This document shows, piece by piece, positions 8,360-17,687 of a stretch of 64,000 bases of DNA. The position numbers were made by a program, and so were the translations under genes. The notes below the pieces were generated by a model, which worked only from the letters and a program-made list of their open reading frames with translations, did not search any database and was not told the DNA's origin. Within the stretch, counting starts at the first letter, position 1. Each line of letters begins with the position of its first letter. This DNA is from Nocardioides sp. L-11A (GTDB lineage: Bacteria > Actinomycetota > Actinomycetes > Propionibacteriales > Nocardioidaceae). The stretch is taken from contig CP124680.1 in NCBI GenBank assembly GCA_029961745.1, positions 2,232,001-2,296,000 of the forward strand, read 5' to 3'.

Positions 8360-8377
8360 GTGCTGGTGCTGGTGTTC

Positions 8378-10726
8378 CTACCGGATGGCGGCGACGAGGT
8401 CGAAGTCCGCCGGTGGTGTCGCACCGAGCAGATGCTCCACGAAGTAGTCCCACATCCGCCGGATGAAGTAGAAGTCGGTGCGGAAGAAGTCGTGGGTGCG
8501 ACTGGGGAGATAGAGCAGGTCGAAGCTCTTGTTCGCGCCGATCAGCGCGTCGGCCAGCTGCAGGGTGACGGCCGGCATGGCACTCTCGTCGAGGTCGCCG
8601 TACGCGAGCATCAGGCGCCCGCGCAGCCTGGCCGCCAGTGGAGCGTTGTCCAGCGCTCGGTAGTTGTCCGGGACCGACTGGGGGCTCGGACGAACGCGGC
8701 CGTCGCCGTAGGCGGGCAGTCCCAGCAGGTGCTCCATGGCGTAGAAGCCCTGATAGTTGTGCGGCCCTGCCGACGAGACGCACACCTTGAAGAACTCCGG
8801 GCGTGACAACATCGCGCGGGCGGACACGTAGCCGCCGAAGGAGTGGCCGTAGATCCCCACGCGGTCGAGGTCGAGCCCGCCGTGGCGCGCGGCGATCTGC
8901 TGGATCACCGCGACGTGATCGGCGAGGCCGGGATCGACGAAGTTCCCGTAGCCGACGTTCGTGAAGGCGCGGGACCGGCCACGTGTGCCGCGAGCGTCGA
9001 TGGTGACGACGACGAAACCGAGTGCGGCCAGACTGGCGCGGGACACGGGATTGAAGGTGGACAGCGCGTCGACGAAGCTCCGTGGCGCGTTGAGGGTCCA
9101 CGGCCCGCCGTAGGTGGCATCGATCACGGGATACTCGGAGGTGCCGTCGAAGTCCGTGGGGAAGTAGACCACGGCATAGACGTCGGTCTCGCCGTCGGCG
9201 CCCTTCGCGTGGACCCGCGTGGGCGGGCGCCACCCGGCTGCGTAGGCGGCGGATGCGTCGGCCGTTTCGAGTCTCATGACGACGCTGCCGTCCTCGCTCG
9301 ACCGGACGACACTGACCGGTGGTTCCGAGACAGTCGAATAGGTGTCGATGAAGTAGTCGCGGTCGGGCGAGAACGCCTGTCGTCCCGGTGCCGCGGGCAA
9401 CAGCGTGGGCAGGGGCGAGGGGATCTCGTGCTCGGCGTCCTCGGGCGTCAGGAGGAGCGGGTCGCTGCCGTCCAGGGAGACGCGGTAGAGGTGCCGGTAG
9501 TACGGATCGCGACCTTCCTCGCGTCCGCACGCTGTGAAGAAGACGCGCCGCCTGCGGCCGTCGACCTCGATCAGATCGCGAACCAGCCAGTCGCCGTGCG
9601 TGAGCTGCCGCTTGAGTGCCCCGCTGGCCAGGTCATAGAGATAGAGATGCCCCCATCCGTCTCGCTCCGAGAACCAGACGACCTCGCCGCTCTCCTGAAG
9701 GACCCGCACGTTCGGTGGGCTGAAGAGGATGGTGTGGGGCAGGACGCTGCTCGTCGCGGCGGCCTCTTCGATGACCCGCCGCGAGGTGCCGGCCGCCACG
9801 TCGATCTCGACGAGCGCCATCGAGCGCCAGCCCTCGGTGTGGGCGATCCGGTAGGTCGTGCGAGCGTCCGCGGACCAGCCGAGACTCGTCGTATCCATGG
9901 TCCAACCGCGGCCGATGTCGATCGTGCGCTTCTCGCCGGTCGACGCGTCGATCGAGAAGATCTCCTGCTGGGGCTGGTCGGGATCGCCGAGCAGTGCCAG
10001 GCGGAGGGGGTGCAGCTTCGGCCGGAAGGTCCCGTCGCGAGGCACCGATTCGACGTACGGGTAGATGGGTACCGCTCGCTCGTCCCAACGGGTGCCGAAC
10101 AGGTGCTTGCTGTCGGGCGCCCACTCCACGCCGACGGGAGGCATGGGCGTCTCGGCCGCGCGCATCAGCACCGACTGCGAGTGGTCCGGCAGCTTGCCGT
10201 AGGCGAAGTGACGCTCGCCGTCGCTCGTCAACGCGCGCTCGTCACCATCGCCTGGTCGCCGCAGCCAGAGGTCGGCCTCTCGTACGAAGGCCGCGTGCTC
10301 GCCGCTCGGCGCGGTGATCGCCGCACTCGGGGCCGGCGCGGGCATCGATGTGGACTCGTAGTCGGAGAGATCGCTCCTCACCCGGCTGCCGTCGGGAGTG
10401 GTCAGCGTGACCAGCAGAGCGTCACCGATCTCCTCGACCTGCTCGACACGTGCGGTTCCGTTGCGCACGGCAGCCGCGGCGGGCGAACCGCGGAGGGCCT
10501 CCGCGAGCCGCGCGCCGTCCAGCGGGGCCGCTCGGTGACGTTGCGCGATATCGACCACGGCGAGCTCCGGGCCGTCCGCGCCGTCGCGTTCGTACCAGAA
10601 GCGGTTCGAGTCCAGCCATCGAGCCGTGACGTGCCCGTTCAGGACGGCGTCAGCGAGGCTCGAGTCGAGCACCTTCGCCGCACGCGCGTAGTCCTCGGCG
10701 GACACCTCCGGTGGTGTGCGTGTCAC
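8378..10726 (-). CDS. S9-family dipeptidyl/oligopeptidase
   Basis: 782 residues with the DPP-IV layout: an N-terminal beta-propeller (about residues 60-500) and a C-terminal alpha/beta-hydrolase domain. The nucleophile is Ser629 in GIYGHSFGGYVSA; the Asp is probably in LAYGDLDE and the His in SRTHDFF. DPP-IV-type enzymes release Xaa-Pro or Xaa-Ala dipeptides from peptide N-termini. No signal peptide or membrane anchor is visible, so it probably acts on imported peptides. The start is GTG with GGAGAT about 10 bases upstream. It is 72 bp downstream of the amino-acid dehydrogenase on the same strand and probably co-transcribed. Confidence 0.88.
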   Translation of the reverse strand: MTRTPPEVSAEDYARAAKVLDSSLADAVLNGHVTARWLDSNRFWYERDGADGPELAVVDIAQRHRAAPLDGARLAEALRGSPAAAAVRNGTARVEQVEEIGDALLVTLTTPDGSRVRSDLSDYESTSMPAPAPSAAITAPSGEHAAFVREADLWLRRPGDGDERALTSDGERHFAYGKLPDHSQSVLMRAAETPMPPVGVEWAPDSKHLFGTRWDERAVPIYPYVESVPRDGTFRPKLHPLRLALLGDPDQPQQEIFSIDASTGEKRTIDIGRGWTMDTTSLGWSADARTTYRIAHTEGWRSMALVEIDVAAGTSRRVIEEAAATSSVLPHTILFSPPNVRVLQESGEVVWFSERDGWGHLYLYDLASGALKRQLTHGDWLVRDLIEVDGRRRRVFFTACGREEGRDPYYRHLYRVSLDGSDPLLLTPEDAEHEIPSPLPTLLPAAPGRQAFSPDRDYFIDTYSTVSEPPVSVVRSSEDGSVVMRLETADASAAYAAGWRPPTRVHAKGADGETDVYAVVYFPTDFDGTSEYPVIDATYGGPWTLNAPRSFVDALSTFNPVSRASLAALGFVVVTIDARGTRGRSRAFTNVGYGNFVDPGLADHVAVIQQIAARHGGLDLDRVGIYGHSFGGYVSARAMLSRPEFFKVCVSSAGPHNYQGFYAMEHLLGLPAYGDGRVRPSPQSVPDNYRALDNAPLAARLRGRLMLAYGDLDESAMPAVTLQLADALIGANKSFDLLYLPSRTHDFFRTDFYFIRRMWDYFVEHLLGATPPADFDLVAAIR

Positions 10727-10798
10727 TACTTCTGAATCTCCTGTCCCTGTCCGCGGGGTGCGGTGTCGACGTGGGGTCGGTTCGTCGCGTGCGCGGCC

Positions 10799-11827
10799 CT
10801 ACCGGGCGGCGGCGACGATGTCGCGGGCCGTCGCCAGGGCCGCCGCGAGCGGCGTCGTCCCCTCTGCTCGGCCGCGCTGGATGAGGTGGGTGACGCGATC
10901 GCCGATCCGGGCGATCGCTTCGGTCGTCCGCGCCTCGTCCCATCCCTCCCGCATCGCCTGGACGTGGATGACGCCACCTCCGTTGGCGACGAAGTCGGGA
11001 ACGTAGAGGATCCCCCGGGCGTGGAGCTCGTCGGCGCACCGGTCGTCCTCGAGGGTGTCGTTGGCGCCGCCGGCCACGATCTGCACCGGCAGCGTCGCGA
11101 TGTTCTCGTGGGTGATCACCCGGGCGGTGGCGCACGGTGCGAAGACGTCGGCAGGCGTGCCGAGGACCTGATCCGGAGCGACGGAAGCAGCGCCGAGCCG
11201 CTGGGCGAGCGAGGCCGCCCGCGCCGCGTCGACGTCGCTCACCGTCACGACGGCTCCAGCCTCGCTCAGCAGCTCCGCGAGGCGTCCGCCCACGTGACCC
11301 ACGCCCTGCACCAGGACCCGGATGCCCGCGACACCCTCGGCACCGAGGTGTTGGCCGACGGCGGCGGCGATGGAGTGGTAGACGCCGAGCGCGGTCCAGG
11401 GCGAAGGATCGACATCGGTGCAGGACACCTCGGTCCCGGCCGATCCGACGGTCTGCAGGTCGTGCGGGCTGGTGCCCATGTCGACCCCGGGGACGTAGGT
11501 GCCGCCGAGCCGGGCGATGAATCTGCCGAACTGCTCGAAGAGCGCGTCCCGGCCGCGCGGGGGTGTGCCGTCGTGCAGGATCACGGACTTCGCCCCGCCG
11601 AACGGGACGCCCGCCATCGCGTTCTTCAGGGTCATCGCGGACGCCAGTCGCTGCGCCTCCTCCGCGGCGGCCCACATGTCGCGATAGGGCCGGTACCTGA
11701 TACCGCCGAGGCCGGGCCCGAGCGTGGTGTCGTCGATCGCGATCACGGCCCGGAGGCCGGTCGCGGTGTCCCTGCAGGTCACGAGCTGCTCGCTGGTCTC
11801 GAGTGCCAACGCCTGGTGGTCGCTCAC
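10799..11827 (-). CDS. leucine/valine/phenylalanine dehydrogenase family protein
   Basis: 342 residues of the Glu/Leu/Phe/Val dehydrogenase family. Lys68 (AMTLKNA) and Lys80 (PFGGAK) fall at the same numbers as the substrate-binding and catalytic lysines of Bacillus leucine dehydrogenase. DMGTSPHDL and a Rossmann GVGHVGGRLAE follow. Such enzymes deaminate branched-chain or aromatic amino acids to 2-oxo acids with NAD+. The GTG at 11827 is preferred because AAAGGA precedes it and homology begins there; the frame stays open upstream without family similarity. It is divergent from the cupin gene across a palindromic operator candidate. Confidence 0.9.
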   Translation of the reverse strand: MSDHQALALETSEQLVTCRDTATGLRAVIAIDDTTLGPGLGGIRYRPYRDMWAAAEEAQRLASAMTLKNAMAGVPFGGAKSVILHDGTPPRGRDALFEQFGRFIARLGGTYVPGVDMGTSPHDLQTVGSAGTEVSCTDVDPSPWTALGVYHSIAAAVGQHLGAEGVAGIRVLVQGVGHVGGRLAELLSEAGAVVTVSDVDAARAASLAQRLGAASVAPDQVLGTPADVFAPCATARVITHENIATLPVQIVAGGANDTLEDDRCADELHARGILYVPDFVANGGGVIHVQAMREGWDEARTTEAIARIGDRVTHLIQRGRAEGTTPLAAALATARDIVAAAR

Positions 11828-11947
11828 GGGGGTCCTTTCACGAGAGGGGTTCGGGAAGAAGGAGCGAGCTCCGGAAACGCGGGGGAGTCGCATCCGTAAG
11901 GAGACTAGGGGAAGGATTGACCGGATGTAAATCAGATCAACCTGTTG

Positions 11948-11963
11948 ACTGTCGTACGACAGT
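11948..11963. promoter_or_regulatory. 16-bp perfect palindrome, Lrp/AsnC operator candidate
   Basis: ACTGTCGTACGACAGT is a perfect palindrome in the 214-bp gap between the divergent dehydrogenase and cupin genes. It overlaps TTGACT (11945-11950), a plausible -35 box for the cupin side. TGTCG/CGACA half-sites are typical of actinobacterial Lrp/AsnC operators, and such a regulator is encoded at 21038-21592 in the same cluster. Confidence 0.6.
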
Positions 11964-12041
11964 ATGAAAGCGTCTGGCGCCATGCAGTTGATAGTCGCTG
12001 CATCACCGTGAACCTTTCGTGACGCTTGAGGAGCACCACCG

Positions 12042-12467
12042 ATGAACGACCCCGCCACCCACTTCGCGACCGCGGCGAGCGGCACCCCGACGGGGACCGG
12101 TCGGTATGTCGATCGCACCGCGATCACGCCCGTCGAGATCCTCCCGGGGCTGTCCTTCCAGCCCGTCATCGGCACCGACACGCTGCTGAACTTCGTCACC
12201 TACGCGCCGCACTCCGAGGCCCCGCTCCACACGCACGAGGAGGAGCAGGTCGTGCTGGTGCTCGAGGGGGAGCTGCACTTCCAGCTCAACGAGCACACCC
12301 GTGTGATGCGCCCCGGCGACGTCGCCGTCGTGCCGCCGTGGGTGCCCCATGGCGCGCACACGCTCGACGTGCCGTGCGTCCAGGTCGACTTCTTCAACCC
12401 GCCGCGCCAGACCCTCGTCGCGCAGGCCGACGCGGCGATCGCCCCGTCCTCCCAGCTGTGCGGCTAG
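12042..12467 (+). CDS. single-domain cupin protein
   Basis: 141 residues with one cupin barrel. The metal-binding motifs are visible: HTHEEEQVVLVLEGELHF (motif 1, His-His-Glu) and the motif-2 segment PGDVAVVPPWVPHG with its His. It may be a small metal-dependent isomerase, dioxygenase or ligand-binding protein; the sequence does not say which. GAGGAGCACCACC gives a good ribosome-binding site before the ATG. The stop overlaps the following SDR gene by 10 bases, so the two are coupled and probably act on the same compound. Confidence 0.85.
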   Translation: MNDPATHFATAASGTPTGTGRYVDRTAITPVEILPGLSFQPVIGTDTLLNFVTYAPHSEAPLHTHEEEQVVLVLEGELHFQLNEHTRVMRPGDVAVVPPWVPHGAHTLDVPCVQVDFFNPPRQTLVAQADAAIAPSSQLCG

Positions 12468-13243
12468 GGCTCGACGGCCGGTGCGCCCTGGTCACCGGCG
12501 GCACCAAGGGCATCGGCTTCGCCGTGGCCCAGGAGCTGTTGCAGGAGGGGGCCCACGTCACCATCTGCGCGCGGACCGCCGGAGACCTCGACGCCGCGGT
12601 GGACCGCCTGGCCGGGATCGGCGGCGGGCGGGTGCGGGCCGCGGCCTGCGACGTGACCGACCCGGTCCAGGTGCGCACCCTGGTCGCCGATGCGGTCGAC
12701 GCCTACGGCGCCCTGGACATCGTGGTCAACAACGCCGGCGGGGCGACGCCCGGATCCTTCGCCGAGCTCACCAATGAGCAGTGGCAACGTGACATCGAGA
12801 TCAAGCTGTTCGCCCAGATCAACGTGACCCGCGAGGCGCTTGCGCACCTGCGGAAGTCCCCGGCGGCCCGCGTGATCAACATCGGTGCGGTGTACGCGCG
12901 CAATCCCGACGCCTCCTTCCTGGCGAGCTCGGTGACGCGCGCGGCGTGCCACAACCTGACCAAGGTCCTCGCCCAGGAGTACGGGGCCCACGGCATCTTG
13001 GTGAACGCGGTGAACGTCGGGCTCATCTCGACGCCTCAGTGGGACTCGCTGTGGCAGCGCAAGGCGCCCGGCACGGATCGGGACGAGTTCCTCGGACAGT
13101 TGGCCCATGACCAGATCCCCCTGGGTCGGTTCGGGACCGCCGCGGAGGTCGCGGGCATGGTCGCCTTCCTCGCGGGGGAACGGGCCTCCTACATCACCGG
13201 CGCGACTATCGACGTCGCCGGCGGCATGGGGCGGTCGGCGTGA
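12458..13243 (+). CDS. SDR-family protein lacking the catalytic triad
   Basis: 261 residues with a clear SDR Rossmann fold: VTGGTKGIGFAVAQ near the N-terminus and IVVNNAGGATPGSF around residue 90. The catalytic Ser-Tyr-Lys is not preserved. The Ser region reads NIGAVYA, and where YxxxK is expected the sequence is SSVTRAA. This matches a known subgroup of BKR-like SDRs with altered tetrads. It may bind a nucleotide and a substrate without classical oxidoreduction, or use other residues. The GTG start at 12458 overlaps the cupin end. Confidence 0.83.
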   Translation: MRLGLDGRCALVTGGTKGIGFAVAQELLQEGAHVTICARTAGDLDAAVDRLAGIGGGRVRAAACDVTDPVQVRTLVADAVDAYGALDIVVNNAGGATPGSFAELTNEQWQRDIEIKLFAQINVTREALAHLRKSPAARVINIGAVYARNPDASFLASSVTRAACHNLTKVLAQEYGAHGILVNAVNVGLISTPQWDSLWQRKAPGTDRDEFLGQLAHDQIPLGRFGTAAEVAGMVAFLAGERASYITGATIDVAGGMGRSA

Positions 13244-13327
13244 CGCGGGCGCGTCCGTGCCGGCCCATCGGCTCCGGAGGGCGGGCTCCGATGTCCGCCC
13301 CCGGTACGACCGGACGGGGAGAGACCC

Positions 13328-14221
13328 ATGGCTGAGACGACGTTGGCGGTCGCCAACATGGTGGTGACCCGCGACAAGGCCACCAATCTGCGAACGATCC
13401 TCCGCCTCGTGGACGAGGCCGCCGACCAGCGCGCCGACGTCCTGGTGCTTCCGGAGATGTGTCTCCAGGGCTTCGCGGACTTCTCCTTCGGGCTCGGCGA
13501 CGAGCGCGTCGCCGAGCAGAAGCGCTACTACTTCCACGAGTCGGAGCCGATCCCGGGCCCGAGCACCCTGGCCGTCCAGGAGCGCGCGGCCCAGCACGGG
13601 ATGCTGGTGCAGTTCGGTCTCGCCGAACGGGCCCTGCACGGCAACCTCGTCTTCAACAGCACGGCACTGGTCGGCCCGGAGGGGGTCGTTGGTGCGTACC
13701 GCAAGGTCCACAACCCGGCAGAGTCGGTGTACTTCGGGTCCGGGGAGCGCACTCCGGTCTTCGACCTCGGCTTCGCCACCGGTGCCAGCATGATCTGCTA
13801 CGACCTGGCCTTCCCCGAGCTCGCCCGGGTGTTCGCCCTGCAGGGGGCGACCGTGCTGCTGATGTCCACGGCATGGCCGATGCGCGGTCGTGATCGCGAC
13901 GACGACTACCACGGCGCCGCCATGGACCTGGCCGCCCGCGCGAACGCCTTCTTCAACCAGTCGTGGTTGCTGGTGTCCAATCAGTGCCAGGTCGAGGAGA
14001 AGCTCCAGTACTGGGGGCACAGCCAGATCGTGGATCCCTTCGGCACGGTCGTCGCGGAGTTGGCCGACGAGGAGGGTGTCATCTCCTACACGGCCGATCT
14101 GGGTGAGGAGATCCTCCGGGCGCGGACGGCCGGCTTCTTCGGGCTCAACCTCCTGCAGGACCGGCGGCCCGAGCACTACGCGCTCGTGTCGGCCCAGGAC
14201 CACTACCGGGCCGAGCGATGA
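13328..14221 (+). CDS. nitrilase-superfamily amidase (carbon-nitrogen hydrolase)
   Basis: 297 residues with the catalytic triad of the superfamily: Glu43 in VLPEMCLQ, Lys126 in AYRKVHN and Cys157 in ICYDLAFPE. Most relatives with the YDLAFPE surround hydrolyse amides or carbamoyl groups rather than nitriles, so amidase or N-carbamoyl/N-acyl amino-acid hydrolase activity is more likely. GGGGAGAGACCC precedes the ATG. Its stop overlaps the permease start (ATGA), linking it to the peptide transporter operon. Substrate unknown. Confidence 0.88.
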   Translation: MAETTLAVANMVVTRDKATNLRTILRLVDEAADQRADVLVLPEMCLQGFADFSFGLGDERVAEQKRYYFHESEPIPGPSTLAVQERAAQHGMLVQFGLAERALHGNLVFNSTALVGPEGVVGAYRKVHNPAESVYFGSGERTPVFDLGFATGASMICYDLAFPELARVFALQGATVLLMSTAWPMRGRDRDDDYHGAAMDLAARANAFFNQSWLLVSNQCQVEEKLQYWGHSQIVDPFGTVVAELADEEGVISYTADLGEEILRARTAGFFGLNLLQDRRPEHYALVSAQDHYRAER

Positions 14222-15147
14222 TCTCCTACGCGCTGCGCCGGCTCGCCGCGGTGGCGGGCCTCCTCGTCGGGGTCTCGGTCGTCGTCTTCGCGATGATCCG
14301 GCTGATCCCCGGCGATCCCGCGCGCGTGCTGCTGGGAGCCAGCGGTGGAGACACCGAGATGCTTGCCGGCATCCGTGACGAGCTCGGGCTCGACGATCCG
14401 GCGCCGGTGCAGTACTTCCGGTGGATCGGGCAGATCTTCCAGGGCGACTTCGGACGCTCGTTCAGCCAGCAGAAGCCGGTCTCCGAGCTGATCGTGGCGA
14501 ATGCCGTGCCCACCCTCCAGATCACGGCGATCGCGATGCTGGTCTCGTTGGTCGGAGGAATCGTGGTCGGCACCATCGCGGCGCTGCGCCGGGGCTCGCT
14601 CCTCGACACGGTCCTCATGGCGTCGTCGGTGTTGCTCCTGTCGATCCCGTCGTTCTGGCTGGGGCTGCTCCTGTTGCTTCTCTTCGCGGTGAAGATCCCG
14701 ATCTTCGACGTCCTCGGCGGGACCAGCTTCGCCGGCGCGATCCTCCCCGGCATCACGCTGGGACTGGCCGGCATCGGCTACATCGGCCGGTTCGTCAGAT
14801 CCAGCATGATCGAGGCCCACCGCCAGAACTTCGTGGTCACGGCGCGCGCGAAGGGCATCAGCGAGTGGCAGGTGCTGGCGCGGCACACGGCGCGCAACGC
14901 GATCCTCCCCGTCCTCACCATCACCGGCCTGCAGGTCGGCAGCGTGCTCTCCGGAGCCGTGATGATCGAGATCGTCTTCTCGCGTCCGGGACTCGGGCGC
15001 CTCCTGGTCGACTCGATCCTGGCGCGCGACTACCTCGTCGTCCAGGCGGTCGTGCTGCTCACCTGTCTCCTCTACGCGCTGATCAACCTGGTCGTCGACC
15101 TGCTCTACCCGGTCGTCGACCCCCGCGTCCTGCGAGGAAAGCGATGA
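14218..15147 (+). CDS. Dpp/Opp-type ABC transporter permease (DppB-like)
   Basis: 309 residues with six predicted membrane segments. It has the DppB-type N-terminus (YALRRLAAVAGLLVGVSVVVF) and the EAA loop RAKGISEWQVLARHTARNA, which contacts the ATPases. It forms one half of the membrane channel of a di/oligopeptide importer with the next gene. It overlaps both neighbours by 4 bases (ATGA), as in a tight operon. Confidence 0.93.
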   Translation: MISYALRRLAAVAGLLVGVSVVVFAMIRLIPGDPARVLLGASGGDTEMLAGIRDELGLDDPAPVQYFRWIGQIFQGDFGRSFSQQKPVSELIVANAVPTLQITAIAMLVSLVGGIVVGTIAALRRGSLLDTVLMASSVLLLSIPSFWLGLLLLLLFAVKIPIFDVLGGTSFAGAILPGITLGLAGIGYIGRFVRSSMIEAHRQNFVVTARAKGISEWQVLARHTARNAILPVLTITGLQVGSVLSGAVMIEIVFSRPGLGRLLVDSILARDYLVVQAVVLLTCLLYALINLVVDLLYPVVDPRVLRGKR

Positions 15148-16040
15148 GGTCACCGATGAAGAGCCAGTCGTCGCCCACGGACACAACGCGCTCGGTGCCG
15201 ACCCACCGGTCGCAGCGCCTGCGTGCCCTGGTCGCGCACCGCAGCCTGTCGCTCGGGCTGCTCCTGCTCCTGGGCGTCGTGTTGTTCGTCTTGCTCGCCC
15301 CGCTCTTCGGGCTCGCGGACCCGGAGCGGAGCAACCCCACGTCCACCTTCCTCGCTCCTTCGGGCGAGCATCCGTTCGGCACCGACTCCTTCGGCCGCGA
15401 CCTCCTGTCCCGAGTGGCGTACGGCGGTCGCACGACCATTGCCGCCAGCGTGGTGATCGTGGTCCTGGGTGGGATCGTCGGCACGACGATGGGCGTCGTC
15501 GCCGGCCTGTACGGCGGTCCCGTCGGATTCGTCCTGATGCGGATCGTGGACCTGCTCCTGGCCTTCCCGGGGATCCTGCTCGCTCTCGCGGCAGGCGCGG
15601 TGCTCGGCCCCGGCCTGCGCAACGGCGTCCTCGCCATCGCGTTGGTGGCGGTCCCGGCCTACGCCCGCATGGTCGAGGGAGCGACGGTGGAGATCCGCCA
15701 GCGCCCGTACGTCGACGCCGCGATCGCCCTCGGTGCGAGCCGGGCACGGATCGCGTGGACCCACGTGCTGCCCAACGTGCGCTCGGGGATCCTGGTGATG
15801 ACCACGACCTGGACCGGGTTCGCGGCCCTGTGGATCGCGGCCCTCGGCTTCCTCGGGATGGGGGTGTCCCCGCCGAGTCCCGAGTGGGGCGTCCTGCTCA
15901 GCGGCGGACAGGACTACATCTCCTTCGCCTGGTGGCTCACCGTCTTCCCCGGCGTCTTCCTCGCCACCTACGTCGTCGCGGTCAACCTCATCGGTGACGG
16001 CCTGCGCGACGCGCTCGACCCCGCCCTCTCTCGGCACTGA
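15144..16040 (+). CDS. Dpp/Opp-type ABC transporter permease (DppC-like)
   Basis: 298 residues with an N-terminal OppC-type segment, then HPFGTDSFGRDLLSRVAYGGRT, which is typical of DppC. The EAA loop is AIALGASRARIAWTHVLPN. It pairs with the preceding permease. The ATG at 15144 overlaps the dppB-like stop; a second in-frame ATG at 15156 is possible. Confidence 0.93.
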   Translation: MRSPMKSQSSPTDTTRSVPTHRSQRLRALVAHRSLSLGLLLLLGVVLFVLLAPLFGLADPERSNPTSTFLAPSGEHPFGTDSFGRDLLSRVAYGGRTTIAASVVIVVLGGIVGTTMGVVAGLYGGPVGFVLMRIVDLLLAFPGILLALAAGAVLGPGLRNGVLAIALVAVPAYARMVEGATVEIRQRPYVDAAIALGASRARIAWTHVLPNVRSGILVMTTTWTGFAALWIAALGFLGMGVSPPSPEWGVLLSGGQDYISFAWWLTVFPGVFLATYVVAVNLIGDGLRDALDPALSRH

Positions 16041-16109
16041 CCCGAACAACGGCCCGGCGATCGCCTCGCACGTCGCCGAAGCCGCCACAACAACATGTTG
16101 GGAGTTTCC

Positions 16110-17687
16110 ATGTTCACCAAGCGCCATCGACTCGCCGCGACCGCGGGGATCGGCCTCCTGGCCGTCGCAGCGGCCGGCTGCGGCGGCTCGTCGTCCTCGT
16201 CCGAGGACGGCGACCTCACGACCCTCTCGATCGCGTGGGCCGACAGTCCTTCACCCCTCAACCCGGCCGTGACGAGTTCGGCGAACACCGCGAACATCGT
16301 CGCGAACATCTTCGACCGACTCGTCTGGCTGACCCCGGACTTCGAGGTGACCCCGTGGCTCGCCACGGAGTGGGAGGTCGCTCCCGATGGGCTGAGCTAC
16401 ACCTTCACCCTGCGTGAGGATGTGACCTTCCACGACGGCACGCCGTTCAACGCCGACGCCGTCGTTCAGAACATCGACTACATCACCGACCCGGCGACGA
16501 AGTCGACGGCCGCGATCCAGCAGCTCGGCACGTGCACCACGGCCACGGCGGAGTCGGAGTTCGTGCTCCGGTTGAGCTGCGACGAGCCCTACGTCCCGCT
16601 CCTCGCCAGCCTCAGCTCGCCGTACCTGGGCATCCAGTCGCCCGCGGCGATCGCGGAGCACGGCGCGGCGATGTCCACCGAGATGGCCGGCACCGGACCG
16701 TACGAGCTGGAGAGTGCCACCGCCGACGAGAGCGTGGTGCTGAAGGCCTACGACAAGTACGACTGGGCGCCCGAGGCGGCCGGCTTCGGCGAGAAGGGCC
16801 CGGAGCGGATCGAGTTCAAGACCGCCCCGAACCCGCAGGCGCGGGTCGCCGCCCTGCAGGCCGGTCAGGTCCAGGCGGCTCAGCGGATTCCCGGAGCGCT
16901 CTTCAAGTCGCTGCGAAGCGGCTATGACGTGGTCGAGCGGGATTCTCCCGGGCTGGGCTTCTTCAGCTCCATCAACACGTCGCTGTTCCCGACGGACGAT
17001 GTCGCCGTCCGACAGGCGATCCTCTACACCGTCGACCGGCAGGCAGTGGTCGACCTGGCCGAGTCGGGTGCCTTCGAGCCGAGCAACACGGTTCTCCAGC
17101 CGGGGACCTTCGGCTACGACGAGTCGCTGGAGAGCCAGTTCCCGCACGATCCGGACAAGGCCGCCGAGCTGTTGGAGGGCGCCGGATGGACCCGGGACGG
17201 CGACGCCTGGACCAAGGACGGCAAGCCGCTCACGCTGACGATCGGCACGTTCTCCGACGTCCCGCAGTACGTGAACATCGCCGAGGCCATCCAGGCCCAG
17301 CTGCGTGACGGCGGCATCGCCGCCGAGATCGAGCTGCAGGGCCGGGCGGCGTACCTCGAAGCCGGCGACGAGGGCAGGAACAACCTGACGCCGTCCTCCT
17401 TCGCCGCGCTCGATCCGGTGCTGCTCGACCAGTGGTTCGTCAGCGGTGCCTTCTTCAACTGGAGCAAGGTCGCCGACGAGCAACTCGACACCCTGCTGGA
17501 GGACGCGGCGGCCACCAGCGACCTGGAGGAGCGCAAGAGCCTCTACCTCGACGCGCAGAAGCGGATCCTCGACCTCGGCCTGCTCCTGCCCGTGCGTCCC
17601 GATCAGGACCTGATCCTGATGGACAAGGGCGTCGACGGCCTGGTCATCTCCGGTGGCGGGTACCTGCACTTCGCGGGGGTGTCCTGA
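16110..17687 (+). CDS. peptide-binding lipoprotein (SBP family 5)
   Basis: 525 residues. The signal peptide ends in a lipobox (LAVAAAGC), so the mature protein would be a lipid-anchored extracytoplasmic receptor. The body is SBP_bac_5: YTFTLREDVTFHDGTPFNADAV and AVRQAILYTVDRQAVV are characteristic. It delivers di/oligopeptides or related amphiphilic ligands to the two permeases. ATG 16110 is chosen over ATG 16095 because GGGAG (16099-16103) lies correctly before 16110. The stop overlaps the next amidohydrolase start by one base. Confidence 0.93.
   Translation: MFTKRHRLAATAGIGLLAVAAAGCGGSSSSSEDGDLTTLSIAWADSPSPLNPAVTSSANTANIVANIFDRLVWLTPDFEVTPWLATEWEVAPDGLSYTFTLREDVTFHDGTPFNADAVVQNIDYITDPATKSTAAIQQLGTCTTATAESEFVLRLSCDEPYVPLLASLSSPYLGIQSPAAIAEHGAAMSTEMAGTGPYELESATADESVVLKAYDKYDWAPEAAGFGEKGPERIEFKTAPNPQARVAALQAGQVQAAQRIPGALFKSLRSGYDVVERDSPGLGFFSSINTSLFPTDDVAVRQAILYTVDRQAVVDLAESGAFEPSNTVLQPGTFGYDESLESQFPHDPDKAAELLEGAGWTRDGDAWTKDGKPLTLTIGTFSDVPQYVNIAEAIQAQLRDGGIAAEIELQGRAAYLEAGDEGRNNLTPSSFAALDPVLLDQWFVSGAFFNWSKVADEQLDTLLEDAAATSDLEERKSLYLDAQKRILDLGLLLPVRPDQDLILMDKGVDGLVISGGGYLHFAGVS

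Noticed and set aside
6912..9530. Long minus-strand frame opposite the amidohydrolase and S9 peptidase
   Set aside because: Arg/Pro-rich shadow of two well-supported genes in other frames.
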